From: Rhodospirillaceae bacterium
GTDB taxonomy: Bacteria > Pseudomonadota > Alphaproteobacteria > Dongiales > Dongiaceae
Assembly: GCA_008012315.1 (NCBI GenBank)
Contig: SSEL01000006.1
Coordinates: 203,530 to 267,529, forward strand
Direction: 5' to 3'
Length of the DNA stretch: 64,000 nt
Below, one piece after another: positions 7,927-15,829 of this stretch. Position 1 is the stretch's first letter. Every line of letters starts with the position of its first letter. A model generated the notes under the pieces. The model was not told where the DNA came from. It saw only the letters and a program-made list of their open reading frames with translations, and ran no database searches. The translations under genes were made by a program, and so were the position numbers.

Positions 7927-8730
7927 ATGACGGATAAACCGACCATGCAAGCGACAGTTACACGGAAAGCGGCGATTGCATGTATCGCCGCGACCTTGCT
8001 GTTAGGCGGCGCGGGCGCTGTCGCCTTGGCACAGGACAGTGCCTCTTCGCCGGGTGCCTCTTCACCCGGTGCATCCTCGCCGAGCGCCACCGCACCCGGT
8101 GCGACGAATTCCGGCGCGGGCGAGGGAAGCGGTGCCGCCGAGGCAGGTACGACGGAAAGCACGGATAACGCCAAGCCTGGCGACGACTGGCCCTGCATGC
8201 AGCGGCTGCAGCCGGAACTGTCGATCGGCGCCATGTGGAACGGGCCCGACCCGGCCGAGGCGGCGGATAGCTGGCGCAAGGATGCCGCCGTCGAGGCGGT
8301 GGTCGAGCAGGTCGCGCCGCGCCGCGTGCCGCAGCAGGAGGCGATCGATGCGCTGCATCGCTTCGCCGCCGGTTATGACAAGGACCGGCCGGCGGTGATG
8401 ACCAAGGTCTTCGCCGGCCTGTTCGAGACCTTGAATGATGAACGGGACTCCATCATCCGCGGCATTCGGCATTTCAACGAGCGGCAGCAGAAGCTGGCCG
8501 ACCGTATCCAGGCGGGGATGAAGACCCTGGACGGGCTCGATCCGGTCTCGACGGACGTCAAGATCGCCGAGCAGCGCCAGGCGGTGCAGGACCAGGTCAG
8601 CTGGGATTCGCGCATTTTCGATGACCGCGAGAAGCTGCTGCCTTTGGTCTGCGACCAGCCGGTGGTGCTGGAACGGCGCCTGTTTGCCCTGTCCCGGGCG
8701 ATCCAGACGGAGATCAACGGCCAGAAATGA
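7927..8730 (+). CDS. Secreted helical protein at the end of the quinoprotein cluster
   Basis: 267 aa from ATG 7927 with GAGGAAA upstream. A signal peptide ends near VALAQ, followed by a low-complexity linker with repeats of GASSP (residues about 39-80). The rest is helical, starting at DDWPCMQRLQPELSIGAMW, and ends with a conserved-looking KLLPLVCDQPVVLERRLFAL. The two Cys (WPCMQ and LVCDQ) may pair. I do not recognise a named family, but similar proteins are, as I recall, found next to PQQ alcohol dehydrogenase ABC genes. It probably works in the periplasm with that system. Confidence 0.75.
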   Translation: MTDKPTMQATVTRKAAIACIAATLLLGGAGAVALAQDSASSPGASSPGASSPSATAPGATNSGAGEGSGAAEAGTTESTDNAKPGDDWPCMQRLQPELSIGAMWNGPDPAEAADSWRKDAAVEAVVEQVAPRRVPQQEAIDALHRFAAGYDKDRPAVMTKVFAGLFETLNDERDSIIRGIRHFNERQQKLADRIQAGMKTLDGLDPVSTDVKIAEQRQAVQDQVSWDSRIFDDREKLLPLVCDQPVVLERRLFALSRAIQTEINGQK

Positions 8731-8857
8731 GGGGCCAGAAATGAGGACCAGAAACAGGGACCGGAAACGGCCCTCTGATCGGGGAATTGGACGCTGGCGG
8801 GCGGGATCATGACGTCCCTGCGTTGACAGGCGAACTGTATCGCCGATATTTTGACCG

Positions 8858-9050
8858 AAGATGGTTCCCCGACGGCTGAAGTCCAGGGGATTAATAGGGA
8901 ACACGGTGCGGACGACCCAAAAGGGGCCAAAACCGTGGCTGCCCCCGCAACTGTAAGCGGATAGCCTGCTGCCAATCATGACCACTGGTTCGGGTAACCG
9001 GGAAGGTCGGCAAGCCGGCGATGACCCGCGAGCCAGGAGACCTGCCATCG
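8858..9050 (+). ncRNA. Cobalamin (AdoCbl) riboswitch
   Basis: The leader shows the conserved blocks of the cobalamin riboswitch: GGTTCCC pairing with GGGAA then CACGGTG, the core GCCCCCGCAACTGTAAGCGG, the ACTGG and GGGAAGG segments, and the B12 box GAGCCAGGAGACCTGCC at 9030-9046. It lies 148 bp upstream of cbtB. It is expected to reduce expression of cobalt transport genes when cobalamin is plentiful. Confidence 0.95.
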
Positions 9051-9197
9051 GCGTTCGGTCGCTCTGCCACGGGCGGGAGCGGGACGGGGTGGTCCGGAAT
9101 CGGTGACACCCCTGTTCGTTCCCGGCACGGGCCAAGGCGCTCGACGCTTCTGTAACCCACGGCACTTCCGCGCGAAGGCCGAATCAGGAGCATCATC

Positions 9198-9404
9198 ATG
9201 CAGGCCAATTCTCAGATTCTGAACCAGACCACCCCGAACCGGACTGCCGCCGGCAGCACCTCCAAGGCTGACGCGAAGCTCGGCATCTTCTGCGCCGCCT
9301 TCCTGGGCGTGGCGCTGCTCTGGGGTGTGGGTTTCTCCCATATCAACGTTTTCCACAACGCCGCCCACGATACCCGGCATTCCAACGCTTTCCCCTGCCA
9401 CTAA
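9198..9404 (+). CDS. cbtB: CbtB, cobalt transporter small subunit
   Basis: 68 aa with one membrane segment (LGIFCAAFLGVALLWGVGF) and the hallmark C-terminal metal-binding tail HNAAHDTRHSNAFPCH. CAGGAG precedes the ATG. CbtB works with CbtA in inner-membrane cobalt uptake for cobalamin synthesis. The riboswitch directly upstream agrees with this role. Confidence 0.96.
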   Translation: MQANSQILNQTTPNRTAAGSTSKADAKLGIFCAAFLGVALLWGVGFSHINVFHNAAHDTRHSNAFPCH

Positions 9405-9575
9405 CACGGCCATCGGGGCCGTTATCAAGAGCGCGATGCTGTCGATTTGAAGCAGGTTTGCTTCGACTGGAAAGCTGAATCGCCCTCTATCTTACAGAAG
9501 AGAGACGGATTCAGATCCCAAGTGAGATCGCTTCAGCGATTCCACTGATGATCATCCGGCTCTAGGGGAACGTTC
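9405..9575. other. Spacer with hairpins between cbtB and cbtA
   Basis: 171 bp with several possible hairpins: ACGGCC/GGCCGT at 9406-9422, GAAGCA/TGCTTC near 9450-9467, and GAATC/GATTC arms around 9476-9515. There is no U-run, so read-through to cbtA is likely. No gene is seen. Confidence 0.4.
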
Positions 9576-10355
9576 ATGGATACTTTTCGTCGTTTATTGA
9601 TCACCGCCGTCCTGGCGGGGCTGATCGCGGGTGTCTTCGTCACCCTCGTGCATCAGATCGCAACCGTCCCGGTTATCTTGAAAGCCGAAGTCTTCGAAAA
9701 GGCGGCGGATGAGGCGGCACCGGCCACGGAAGGCTCTGATGGGAATTCCGCAACGGCTGGCAGCATGTCCGGGATGGCCATGTCCGGCACCGACCATGAC
9801 CATGCCGCCAGCGAGGCGCATGAGGCCCATGATCACGAAGAGGGGGGCTGGGAGCCGAGCAACGGGCTGGAGCGCAATGCCTTCACTGCCGCCGCCGACA
9901 TCCTGACCGGCATCGGCTTCGCCTTGCTGCTGGCCGCCGCTTATGCCGCGCGCGGCAGCCAGATGGATTGGCGTAAGGGCCTGTTCTGGGGGCTTGCCGG
10001 TTTCGCCGTCTTCACTTTGGCGCCGGGTCTCGGCCTGCCGCCGGAAGTGCCGGGCACCGAAGCTGCACCTTTGCTGCAGCGTCAGCTCTGGTGGGTTGCG
10101 ACGGTCCTGTTGACCGGTGGCGGCCTGGCGCTGATCTTCTTCACCCGCCAGATGCTCTGGTCGGTGCTGGGGGTCGCGATGATCGTGCTGCCGCATGCCT
10201 ATGGCGCGCCGCAGCCGGCCGAACATCACAGCGCTGCGCCGGAAGCCCTGGCTCACAGCTTCATCGTCGCTGTGACGATGACCAGCCTGCTCTTCTGGGT
10301 GGCGCTGGGAATCCTGACGGGCTTCTTCTTCCAGCGTCAGTTCAAAGCTGCCTAA
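9576..10355 (+). CDS. cbtA: CbtA, cobalt transporter membrane subunit
   Basis: 259 aa. The N-terminal membrane helix (LLITAVLAGLIAGVFVTLVHQ) is followed by a His/Asp/Met-rich periplasmic loop (HDHAASEAHEAHDHEE plus MSGMAMSGTDHDH), a likely metal collector. Four or five more membrane helices follow, with the family's GLPPEVPG and LPHAYGAPQP blocks. CbtA with CbtB forms a cobalt importer in organisms making cobalamin. It is in the same direction as cbtB under the same riboswitch and ends at a strong terminator. Confidence 0.95.
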   Translation: MDTFRRLLITAVLAGLIAGVFVTLVHQIATVPVILKAEVFEKAADEAAPATEGSDGNSATAGSMSGMAMSGTDHDHAASEAHEAHDHEEGGWEPSNGLERNAFTAAADILTGIGFALLLAAAYAARGSQMDWRKGLFWGLAGFAVFTLAPGLGLPPEVPGTEAAPLLQRQLWWVATVLLTGGGLALIFFTRQMLWSVLGVAMIVLPHAYGAPQPAEHHSAAPEALAHSFIVAVTMTSLLFWVALGILTGFFFQRQFKAA

Positions 10356-10375
10356 GCGATTGAGTTAAAAAGAAA

Positions 10376-10410
10376 GCCGCCATCCGGACTGCCGGATGGC
10401 GGCTTTTTTT
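10376..10410 (+). terminator. Rho-independent terminator after cbtA
   Basis: A perfect 12-bp stem (GCCGCCATCCGG / CCGGATGGCGGC) with a 4-base loop is followed by seven T residues. It starts 20 bp after the cbtA stop. Confidence 0.95.
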
Positions 10411-10579
10411 CGTCCTTGTCGTCATATCAGCGCTATTCATTGTGCAATGCAGTATAATCTTGAAATTTCCCGTGATCTCAGTCATCTAACCGAATGTGCG
10501 ATGCAGCAAATTCAATCTTCAGAAATTGGATGAAGTCCGCGGGCTGGGAGGCGTCTCGTTATAACAACGGAGGTCCTCC

Positions 10580-10633
10580 ATGTGGCCCTATACAGGCGAA
10601 GAAAACGGCTGGCTCGGCGGCCGATCCCGCTAA
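10580..10633 (+). CDS. Possible 17-residue small protein
   Basis: ATG at 10580 follows a strong ribosome site GGAGG at 10569-10573 and encodes MWPYTGEENGWLGGRSR. The site lies in the 11-bp palindrome GGAGGTCCTCC, so it could be hidden in a small hairpin. A TATAAT hexamer occurs about 120 bp upstream. The peptide is acidic and aromatic at the start and basic at the end. Expression is not proven. Confidence 0.4.
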   Translation: MWPYTGEENGWLGGRSR

Positions 10634-10654
10634 TCCCAAAAGCTTGAGTGTATG

Positions 10655-10675
10655 GGTTAATTTTATAAATTAACC
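10655..10675. repeat. Perfect AT-rich palindrome
   Basis: GGTTAATTT, a TAT spacer and AAATTAACC make a perfect 9-bp inverted repeat immediately beyond the stop of the minus-strand gene at 10676. It could be an operator or a weak bidirectional terminator. It stands out from the GC-rich surroundings. Confidence 0.5.
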
Positions 10676-10888
10676 TTATGTTTGTATTGTATTTTCTTCT
10701 TCAGCATCGTCATTCGCGGCAGGTGGTGCAAGCCGCCCGGCCGTGAAGGTGAAATGACAGCCGGCGCAACCGCTCGAGCGAGGAGAGGGCGGCATTGCCG
10801 GCTTACCACAGATCGCGGCGGTAGCACCCTTTGCGTCATCCGGCGCCTCGTCCAGCAAAGCGGACAGGCTCTTCAGAAACGGCATCAT
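10676..10888 (-). CDS. Short hypothetical protein, overlapping the gene upstream
   Basis: 70 aa, beginning MMPFLKSLSALLDEAPDD, with a Cys-rich middle (CGKPAMPP, SGCAGCHF) and an acidic tail (NDDAEEENT). Its ATG overlaps the stop of the 10885-11055 gene, which suggests coupling. The pattern SGCAGCHF resembles a haem-type CxxCH but no signal peptide is present. Not recognised; could be a decayed C-terminal part of the gene before it. Confidence 0.35.
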   Translation of the reverse strand: MMPFLKSLSALLDEAPDDAKGATAAICGKPAMPPSPRSSGCAGCHFTFTAGRLAPPAANDDAEEENTIQT

Positions 10889-11055
10889 CGCATCACCGGC
10901 GGGCAGCCGTCATGACCGGGCAGGGCTGGTTGCGCCAGATCGACGGGCTGTCGCGGCCGGCGGAGATTGGGCAGATGGGTGTCGCACCAGGCTTGCTGCT
11001 TGGGGCCAAGTTCGCCAATTCTCGCTCTGTCAGATTTCTGTCTATATTCCTGCAT
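10885..11055 (-). CDS. Short hypothetical protein
   Basis: 56 aa from ATG 11055, which has AGGAGA 8 bases upstream. The sequence starts MQEYRQKSDRARIGELG and has one Cys-Asp-Thr-His patch (WCDTHLPNL). It is in line with the 93-aa gene upstream (35 bp gap) and the next gene downstream (overlap), so the three may be one operon. No family recognised. Confidence 0.45.
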   Translation of the reverse strand: MQEYRQKSDRARIGELGPKQQAWCDTHLPNLRRPRQPVDLAQPALPGHDGCPPVMR

Positions 11056-11089
11056 CACTGCTTCTCCTGGAATCATTCAACTGGATCAC

Positions 11090-11371
11090 TCAATCCGTTC
11101 GGTCGAGTTCGCGTTCATAGATCCGCTGGTCGCGATCCCAATCGGCGACCAGGTTTTCATTGGCCGTGTCCTCAGCCAGGCAGCGCAGCGACTGGAAGCT
11201 GCCGGCCGGCCCGACGCCGCCGAGGCGGTCGATGTCGTCGACGACGCAGGCAAGCTCGCCGTTCTCATCGGTGACATAGACATCGGCCTCGTCGATCCGC
11301 CAACGCCGCCCGTCGCGGTAGAAGCCGACATGAATGCGGATGCCGTGGAGGCAGACGGTGAGGTGCGACAT
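11090..11371 (-). CDS. Conserved hypothetical protein, 93 aa
   Basis: The sequence MSHLTVCLHGIRIHVGFYRDG followed by WRIDEADVYVTDENGELACVV looks like a compact beta-rich domain; acidic and aromatic residues are regularly spaced. No signal peptide or membrane segment is present. It is the first gene of a small minus-strand group. The upstream 185 bp to the next gene is AT-rich around 11400-11450 and could hold its promoter. Function unknown. Confidence 0.55.
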   Translation of the reverse strand: MSHLTVCLHGIRIHVGFYRDGRRWRIDEADVYVTDENGELACVVDDIDRLGGVGPAGSFQSLRCLAEDTANENLVADWDRDQRIYERELDRTD

Positions 11372-11556
11372 GGCGGCTCGCGGCGCTGATTGTGTCGTTG
11401 TTTATTTTTCAACTATATATCTTATGTTGATTTTAAGTCAACAAATTTCAACGGCCCATACGTGCCGGGATTGACGGCCGAAACAGGGTGAAGACCGGGA
11501 TGAAAGGCTTGGCCGGGCGCGGCGGGCACCGTGGAACGAGGGTGGGCAGGCCTTCG

Positions 11557-12081
11557 TCAGTTGTTCGCGCGGAACTGACGGAGGCTGCCTTTCGGCCAGT
11601 GAATGTCGTTGATCTTCCAGTCCGCGCCGATCTTCACCAGATCCAGCCTGATCGTCACTGGCTGGTCCTGGTTCTCGAAGCTGACCTTGGCAGTGGTCTT
11701 CCGGGTCGCGGCGTCATCGACATCGATCTTGAGATCGGTGAGCTGCCAATCCTGGGCATCGACGAAGGGATCGCCGTCCAGTTCCGGCACATCGCCTTTC
11801 GCCTGGGCGGCGCGGCTGTCCTCGGCCAATTTACGGGCGAGTTCCGGGGTGAAGTAATGATTCAGATCGTCCTCGGTGCTGAGGGCAATGCCTTCGGGAT
11901 CAATGCCCTGATAACGCGCATAAATCGACTCCAGAAAAGCGCGGGCGCTCTGCTCGGCGGCAAAACCCGGCGTGATCACCAGGAAGCTTGCAAGCGAGAA
12001 GGCGGGCAGCAACGGCGCGGCACGGGAAAGCAATGTAAAAGAAGATTTAGGGCGGAAACGGAAGCCAGCGCGCATCTTCAT
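11557..12081 (-). CDS. Secreted DUF3828-like protein
   Basis: 174 aa from ATG 12081 with AGGATGGAAG upstream; longer in-frame starts exist. The signal peptide ends near PGFAAEQ. The mature part has ARAFLESIYARYQG, then YFTPELARKLAEDSRAAQ, GDPFVDAQDWQLTDLKIDV and a C-terminal IGADWKINDIHWPKG. This order of motifs is that of DUF3828 proteins, periplasmic proteins of unknown role with an NTF2-like fold. It is divergent from the 2-hydroxyacid dehydrogenase gene. Confidence 0.75.
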   Translation of the reverse strand: MKMRAGFRFRPKSSFTLLSRAAPLLPAFSLASFLVITPGFAAEQSARAFLESIYARYQGIDPEGIALSTEDDLNHYFTPELARKLAEDSRAAQAKGDVPELDGDPFVDAQDWQLTDLKIDVDDAATRKTTAKVSFENQDQPVTIRLDLVKIGADWKINDIHWPKGSLRQFRANN

Positions 12082-12251
12082 CTTCCATCCTCGTCTTGTG
12101 ACATCAGTCCTTACCGTAGCAACCAAGCGAAGCAGGATCAACCAAGCGGGCTGTGACTGACGTCACCCAATTCCGCCGATGCCGACAGCGGTATCGACTT
12201 TCATCTTAAGGATGTTTATTCGACAGCGTGATTTTGCAAGGAACAGGATAG

Positions 12252-13232
12252 ATGATGTCGCAGGAAAAATTGTCGGCACCGGTGAAATCGGTTCTGGTCA
12301 TTCATGACCGGCCGGACTCGTTCAGCACCGCACTCGAGGCACGCTTCCCCGATATCGCTTTCACCTATGTCTCCGCGCTGGAGACCCTGCCGGCGCAATT
12401 GACGGCGGCAAATCCCTGCGCCGTTTTCTCCATCTCCCAGCCGCATTTTCCCGGCCAGCCGCAACGGATCGCGGCGGCGCATCCAACCGTGCGATGGCTG
12501 CATGTCGGCGGTTCCGGCTATGAACAATTCCTGCCCTGGCCGCGCCAGGATCTCGCCGTCAGCAACAGCGCCGGCGTGTTGGCGCGCTACCTGGGCGAGA
12601 CGGTGATCGGCGGCATGCTTGCCCTCAACGGCCAATTCCTCACCTATCTCCATCAGCAGCGCCGGCATGAATGGCGCCAGCATGCCTTCCGCTCCTTGTC
12701 GGAACAGACCCTCCTGATCGTCGGCCTGGGCGCGATCGGCGGCCATGTCGCGCATTTCGCCAAGGCGCTCGGCATGCGCGTGCTGGCGATCCGCCGCCAG
12801 CAGCAGCCGCATCCGCATGTCGATGAAATGCATCCGCCGGAAAATCTGCCGGCATTGCTCGGCCGCGCCGATATCGTCAGCCTGCATGTGCGGCTCAATG
12901 ACGAGACGCGGCATCTGATGAACCGGCAGATGCTGGCGGCTTGCAAGCCGGGCGCCTTGCTGATCAATACCGCGCGTGGCGAGGTGGTGGATGAAGCGGC
13001 CCTGATCGACGCCTTGCGCAGCGGCCACATCGCCGGCGCCTATCTCGACGTCTTCGAGCGCGAGCCGCTGCCCCAGGACAGCCCGCTCTGGGACATGCCC
13101 AATGTGCTGATCACGCCGCATGTCGCCGATCTGGTGATCGGCTGGGACCGCATCTTCGCCAATTTCTTCGCCGAGAATCTCGAACGCCTGCAGCGCGGTG
13201 AAGAGCTGCAGAACCGCGTGCCGGTTGGGTGA
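12252..13232 (+). CDS. D-isomer 2-hydroxyacid dehydrogenase (NAD(P)-dependent)
   Basis: 326 aa. The nucleotide-binding motif GLGAIGG is at residues 158-164. Catalytic residues are present: Arg242 (NTARGEVVD), Glu in DVFEREPLP (269 or 271) and His290 (ITPH). The protein interconverts 2-oxoacids and D-2-hydroxyacids in the cytoplasm; the GhrA-like glyoxylate/hydroxypyruvate reductase group is the closest guess. The exact substrate cannot be set from sequence. Two ATG codons lie at 12252 and 12255, preceded by AGGATAG. It stands alone between the DUF3828-like gene and small zinc-ribbon genes. Confidence 0.92.
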   Translation: MMSQEKLSAPVKSVLVIHDRPDSFSTALEARFPDIAFTYVSALETLPAQLTAANPCAVFSISQPHFPGQPQRIAAAHPTVRWLHVGGSGYEQFLPWPRQDLAVSNSAGVLARYLGETVIGGMLALNGQFLTYLHQQRRHEWRQHAFRSLSEQTLLIVGLGAIGGHVAHFAKALGMRVLAIRRQQQPHPHVDEMHPPENLPALLGRADIVSLHVRLNDETRHLMNRQMLAACKPGALLINTARGEVVDEAALIDALRSGHIAGAYLDVFEREPLPQDSPLWDMPNVLITPHVADLVIGWDRIFANFFAENLERLQRGEELQNRVPVG

Positions 13233-13373
13233 GAAGGCTTTGGGTGACGGCTCACCGAAGTAGGCGAGCCGCAAGGGAAGAAAATCTGCGCAGAGCGCGG
13301 CGACTTGGCTGTCTTTGACGACCTGACGCTGGCCAGGATCGAGCGGCAATGTTCGTGGTGAGCGGCTTGCAGG

Positions 13374-13736
13374 GTGTGGCGGATCAGATGCAAAGGCAAA
13401 GTCGCAACCTTGGTTCAGGTCGGCGATCATTCCTTGGTTGCCGCTTGCAGCAATTGCGAACACATGCGGACCCTCTCGACCACCAATCTCATCCAGAAAT
13501 ATGGCGAAGATTACACGCTGACCGAAGTGCTCCGGCGGCTCAAATGCCATTACTGCCGACACCGGACTCGTCATCGCTTTTCCGTCACGTTGACGGTCGA
13601 TGACCCAGACACAGTCAAACGCCTGGCTGGCGGCCGAAAAGGCCATCCTCCTGGTCGCCTGGCCCGATTTGAACGGATTGATCCAACGAAGAATGAGAGC
13701 AGATCATGGCTGACGAACTCAAAGTGGTCGAATTAG
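13374..13736 (+). CDS. Small protein with two CxxC pairs (zinc ribbon-like)
   Basis: 120 aa from a GTG at 13374 preceded by CAGG. The first half carries CSNCEHMRTLSTTNLI and then RRLKCHYCRHRTRHRF, two CxxC knuckles about 30 residues apart that fit a zinc ribbon. This pattern resembles small Cys-pair proteins common in Alphaproteobacteria. The C-terminal half is basic and less ordered. Its end overlaps the start of the next gene by 31 bp. The C-terminal tail may be extra; role unknown. Confidence 0.6.
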   Translation: MWRIRCKGKVATLVQVGDHSLVAACSNCEHMRTLSTTNLIQKYGEDYTLTEVLRRLKCHYCRHRTRHRFSVTLTVDDPDTVKRLAGGRKGHPPGRLARFERIDPTKNESRSWLTNSKWSN

Positions 13737-13930
13737 GCGTTCTGACGGAAATGCCGCCGAAGACGCTGCAAGAGCTCGAATGGGAGCTTACCCGCGACGC
13801 CACCCAATTCATCCTGACGGCAGATCGGGTTAAGACGTTTCGAAAGCTGCAACCTGGCGAACTATTGTACGAGCACCGCAGGGCGATCGACGTCGCCAAA
13901 GCATGGCATGGATGGCCCCAGGAACAGTGA
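13706..13930 (+). CDS. Small hypothetical protein, 74 aa
   Basis: Starts at ATG 13706 with GAGAGCAG upstream. Sequence MADELKVVELGVLTEMPPKT, then a helical stretch ELEWELTRDATQFILTADRVKTFRKL and a C-terminal YEHRRAIDVAKAWHGWPQ. It overlaps the zinc-ribbon-like gene, so the pair may be co-translated. No family recognised. Confidence 0.5.
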   Translation: MADELKVVELGVLTEMPPKTLQELEWELTRDATQFILTADRVKTFRKLQPGELLYEHRRAIDVAKAWHGWPQEQ

Positions 13931-14051
13931 CATGCCTGACTAGAGCGGAGATCACGGCGCCTTCACAAATCCCCGATTTTACAGGCAGCTTGGCAGGGAC
14001 CCAGACGCGCTGATTGCCGCCGCCGGGAGTGCCCATTCAACGATATGAGAT

Positions 14052-14321
14052 CTAGTCTTTTCGATCACTTTCGCCCGGTTCACTGACGGAACCGTCCATT
14101 AGATCGATGTGCTTTTGAAGCGGCCTGATAATTTTTCTCTCAATGGCGTCAAGCTCCGCTGGAGTTATGTATCCGGTAATTTTTGACACTTCCCAATTCC
14201 AGTCCTCTCCGCCGAGATCGACGGGAGTAACAGTTACAGCCATAATAGATTTTGAGTACGCGAACATCTTAACCGCAAGAAATCGTTCAAGCTCTTCTTT
14301 AACCATCAAAGCCTTCTTCAT
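14052..14321 (-). CDS. Small hypothetical protein, paralogue of the gene at 14610-14861
   Basis: 89 aa from ATG 14321, preceded by AGGAAAAACG. It begins MKKALMVKEELERFLAVKMF and contains GGEDWNWEVSKITGY and RKIIRPLQKHIDL. These line up with MEKITMYQEPLERYVYSKIM, NGCNWVIAELDC and REVIAPLRNAIDL of the next minus-strand gene. That alignment supports this start over the longer frame reaching 14429. Soluble, alpha-beta mix; role unknown. Confidence 0.55.
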   Translation of the reverse strand: MKKALMVKEELERFLAVKMFAYSKSIMAVTVTPVDLGGEDWNWEVSKITGYITPAELDAIERKIIRPLQKHIDLMDGSVSEPGESDRKD

Positions 14322-14609
14322 CGTTTTTCCTGCTATCGCCCGGCTTATCAATTCCTGCAATTGATGAAACGTCCGCGGCACCGCAAGCGACACAGCCCTG
14401 CGTGGCTCGCCTTTCACAAATACGAGCACGTGTTAGTGGCATCGGCCAATTCCTTGATCAGCGTCGGGAAGCGCTCCGACCAGACGCATCCACCCCTGGT
14501 AAACAGGCGAGCTTTGCCGTGGTCGATCCGCTTTTAATTCCCGGGCGAGGAAATGGCTTCCGCACCGTCAACAGTATTCGCAAGGTCCGGTTGCGGCGCA
14601 GCGCTAACT

Positions 14610-14861
14610 CTACTGCCGGCGCCGCCGTTCTGCCGCCAAATCGATCGCATTCCGCAACGGTGCGATCACTTCCCTCTGAAGGTAAGACATCATGTGCGCC
14701 GGCAGGTCACAATCCAACTCGGCAATCACCCAGTTACAGCCGTTCTCAGCTTCGCTGAGCCGCCGGATCTCCAGGCGCCGGATGTTCACCGGCTTAACAT
14801 TCATAATCTTGCTGTAAACGTACCGCTCCAGCGGTTCCTGATACATCGTGATTTTTTCCAT
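14610..14861 (-). CDS. Small hypothetical protein, paralogue of the gene at 14052-14321
   Basis: 83 aa from ATG 14861 with GGAAAGG 11 bases upstream; a TTG at 14882 would add seven residues. The alignment of its first 20 residues with its neighbour supports the ATG. Conserved points are LERY, the central NW pair and the C-terminal LQREVIAPLRNAIDL. The two copies are 288 bp apart and clearly diverged, so the duplication is old. No functional clue. Confidence 0.55.
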   Translation of the reverse strand: MEKITMYQEPLERYVYSKIMNVKPVNIRRLEIRRLSEAENGCNWVIAELDCDLPAHMMSYLQREVIAPLRNAIDLAAERRRRQ

Positions 14862-14997
14862 CAGTGCACCAGCCTTTCCCAACCGCTCGATTCAGCAACC
14901 GAGCCGAAGCGGGAGCCAATATCCGAATGATTAATGGGCCGGCGGTCCTAACGGAACCGAACGGACCGTAGCCTGTTTATGCAACCGGAGGTGACCC

Positions 14998-15178
14998 ATG
15001 GCAGACAACAAGAGGAAACGTGCGCCGGAAGACGGCCGCACCGTTATCTGAATGAAGATTATGAGGTCCGCTATTGGACCGAAAAATGGGGCAATCGAAA
15101 GAAGAGCTTCAAAGAGCCGTGATCAAGGTGGGCAGCCGGACCGATGCGATCGCCCGCCACCTCGGCAAGCAGCCTTAA
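14998..15178 (+). pseudogene. Frameshifted DUF3606-family gene
   Basis: GGAGGTGACCC precedes an ATG that opens MADNKRKRAPEDGRTV, then a stop. The product continues in a second frame as LNEDYEVRYWTEKWG and in a third as QSKEELQRAV, VGSRTDAIARHLG and KQP. Joined, this is a full DUF3606 protein (about 59 aa). Two one-base changes, near 15048 and 15092, break it. Its decay fits the start of the degraded region to the right. Confidence 0.85.
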
Positions 15179-15208
15179 AAAAAAGCCCCGCGCAGTGAAG
15201 CACGGGGC
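15177..15208 (-). terminator. Rho-independent terminator, minus strand
   Basis: On the minus strand GCCCCGTGC, a 6-base loop and GCGCGGGGC are followed by eight T residues. It would end a transcript from the phospholipase D remnant side. The DUF3606 remnant stop overlaps its U-tract. Confidence 0.8.
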
Positions 15209-15300
15209 GAGATGGGAAAAGTCGAGGCGAGGTCGTAAATGCCGAGAGGCGAGTTTGCGGCCTCGGTTCAATCAAGCTTCGAGGGCGGATAAGGTTCCGC

Positions 15301-15613
15301 TCTATCTTATAGGGCTTCGAAACCGCCGCCCGCGCCTGCCAGTTGGCAAGGTACTGCCGCGCCAAATCGACATCGCGAATCACCAGCAGGTTTTCGGCGT
15401 TCTTGTCCTGCGCCGCCTTGGTGAAATTAAAGCTGCCGGTGATTACCGTGCCGCTATCGATCACCATCATCTTGTTATGCGCGATGGCGACCTGGTAATC
15501 GATCGCCACCGGCACGCCGGCATTTTGCAGATAGGTGGCGCCGGTATACACCGCGGTCGCCTGGCTCTTGTCGAGGATGACCTTGACATCGACGCCACGG
15601 CGATGGAACCGTG
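15301..15613 (-). pseudogene. 5'-truncated phospholipase D family nuclease (single HKD)
   Basis: The segment RRGVDVKVILDKSQATAVY to NWQARAAVSKPYK is a clear PLD-family half. It contains the catalytic HKD motif HNKMMVIDSG with TGSFNFTKAA after it. Family members of this Nuc type have a signal peptide and about 60 more residues before this point; here that part is missing and is replaced by unrelated sequence. The frame also runs past the usual end to 15123, across the terminator. It is therefore a fragment, though an open frame persists from 15641. Confidence 0.75.
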
Positions 15614-15829
15614 CACCTTCGTGGTTGGGCGCACCCCACAAATACGATCGCGATATGATCGGTTCCCTCGGCTACCTTGCTTTCCTTTGCATAGCTGGCA
15701 CTCCCTCAACTTCATCTGGGATAGAAACCGTGAGGCTCTCAGAAACAGCAAATCAATAGGACATGCGGAGTGACAGTCGTCGAAGCCTGAAGTGGCTGAT
15801 CGCCGATCGCTGCTAATCAACTGTTGTCA

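Noticed and set aside
12216..13646. A 476-codon minus-strand frame
   Set aside because: It covers the 2-hydroxyacid dehydrogenase gene on the opposite strand, which has intact catalytic motifs.
14430..14609. Minus-strand fragment WSERFPTLIKELADATNT between the two small paralogues
   Set aside because: Too short to assign; could be a gene remnant but no family is recognised.
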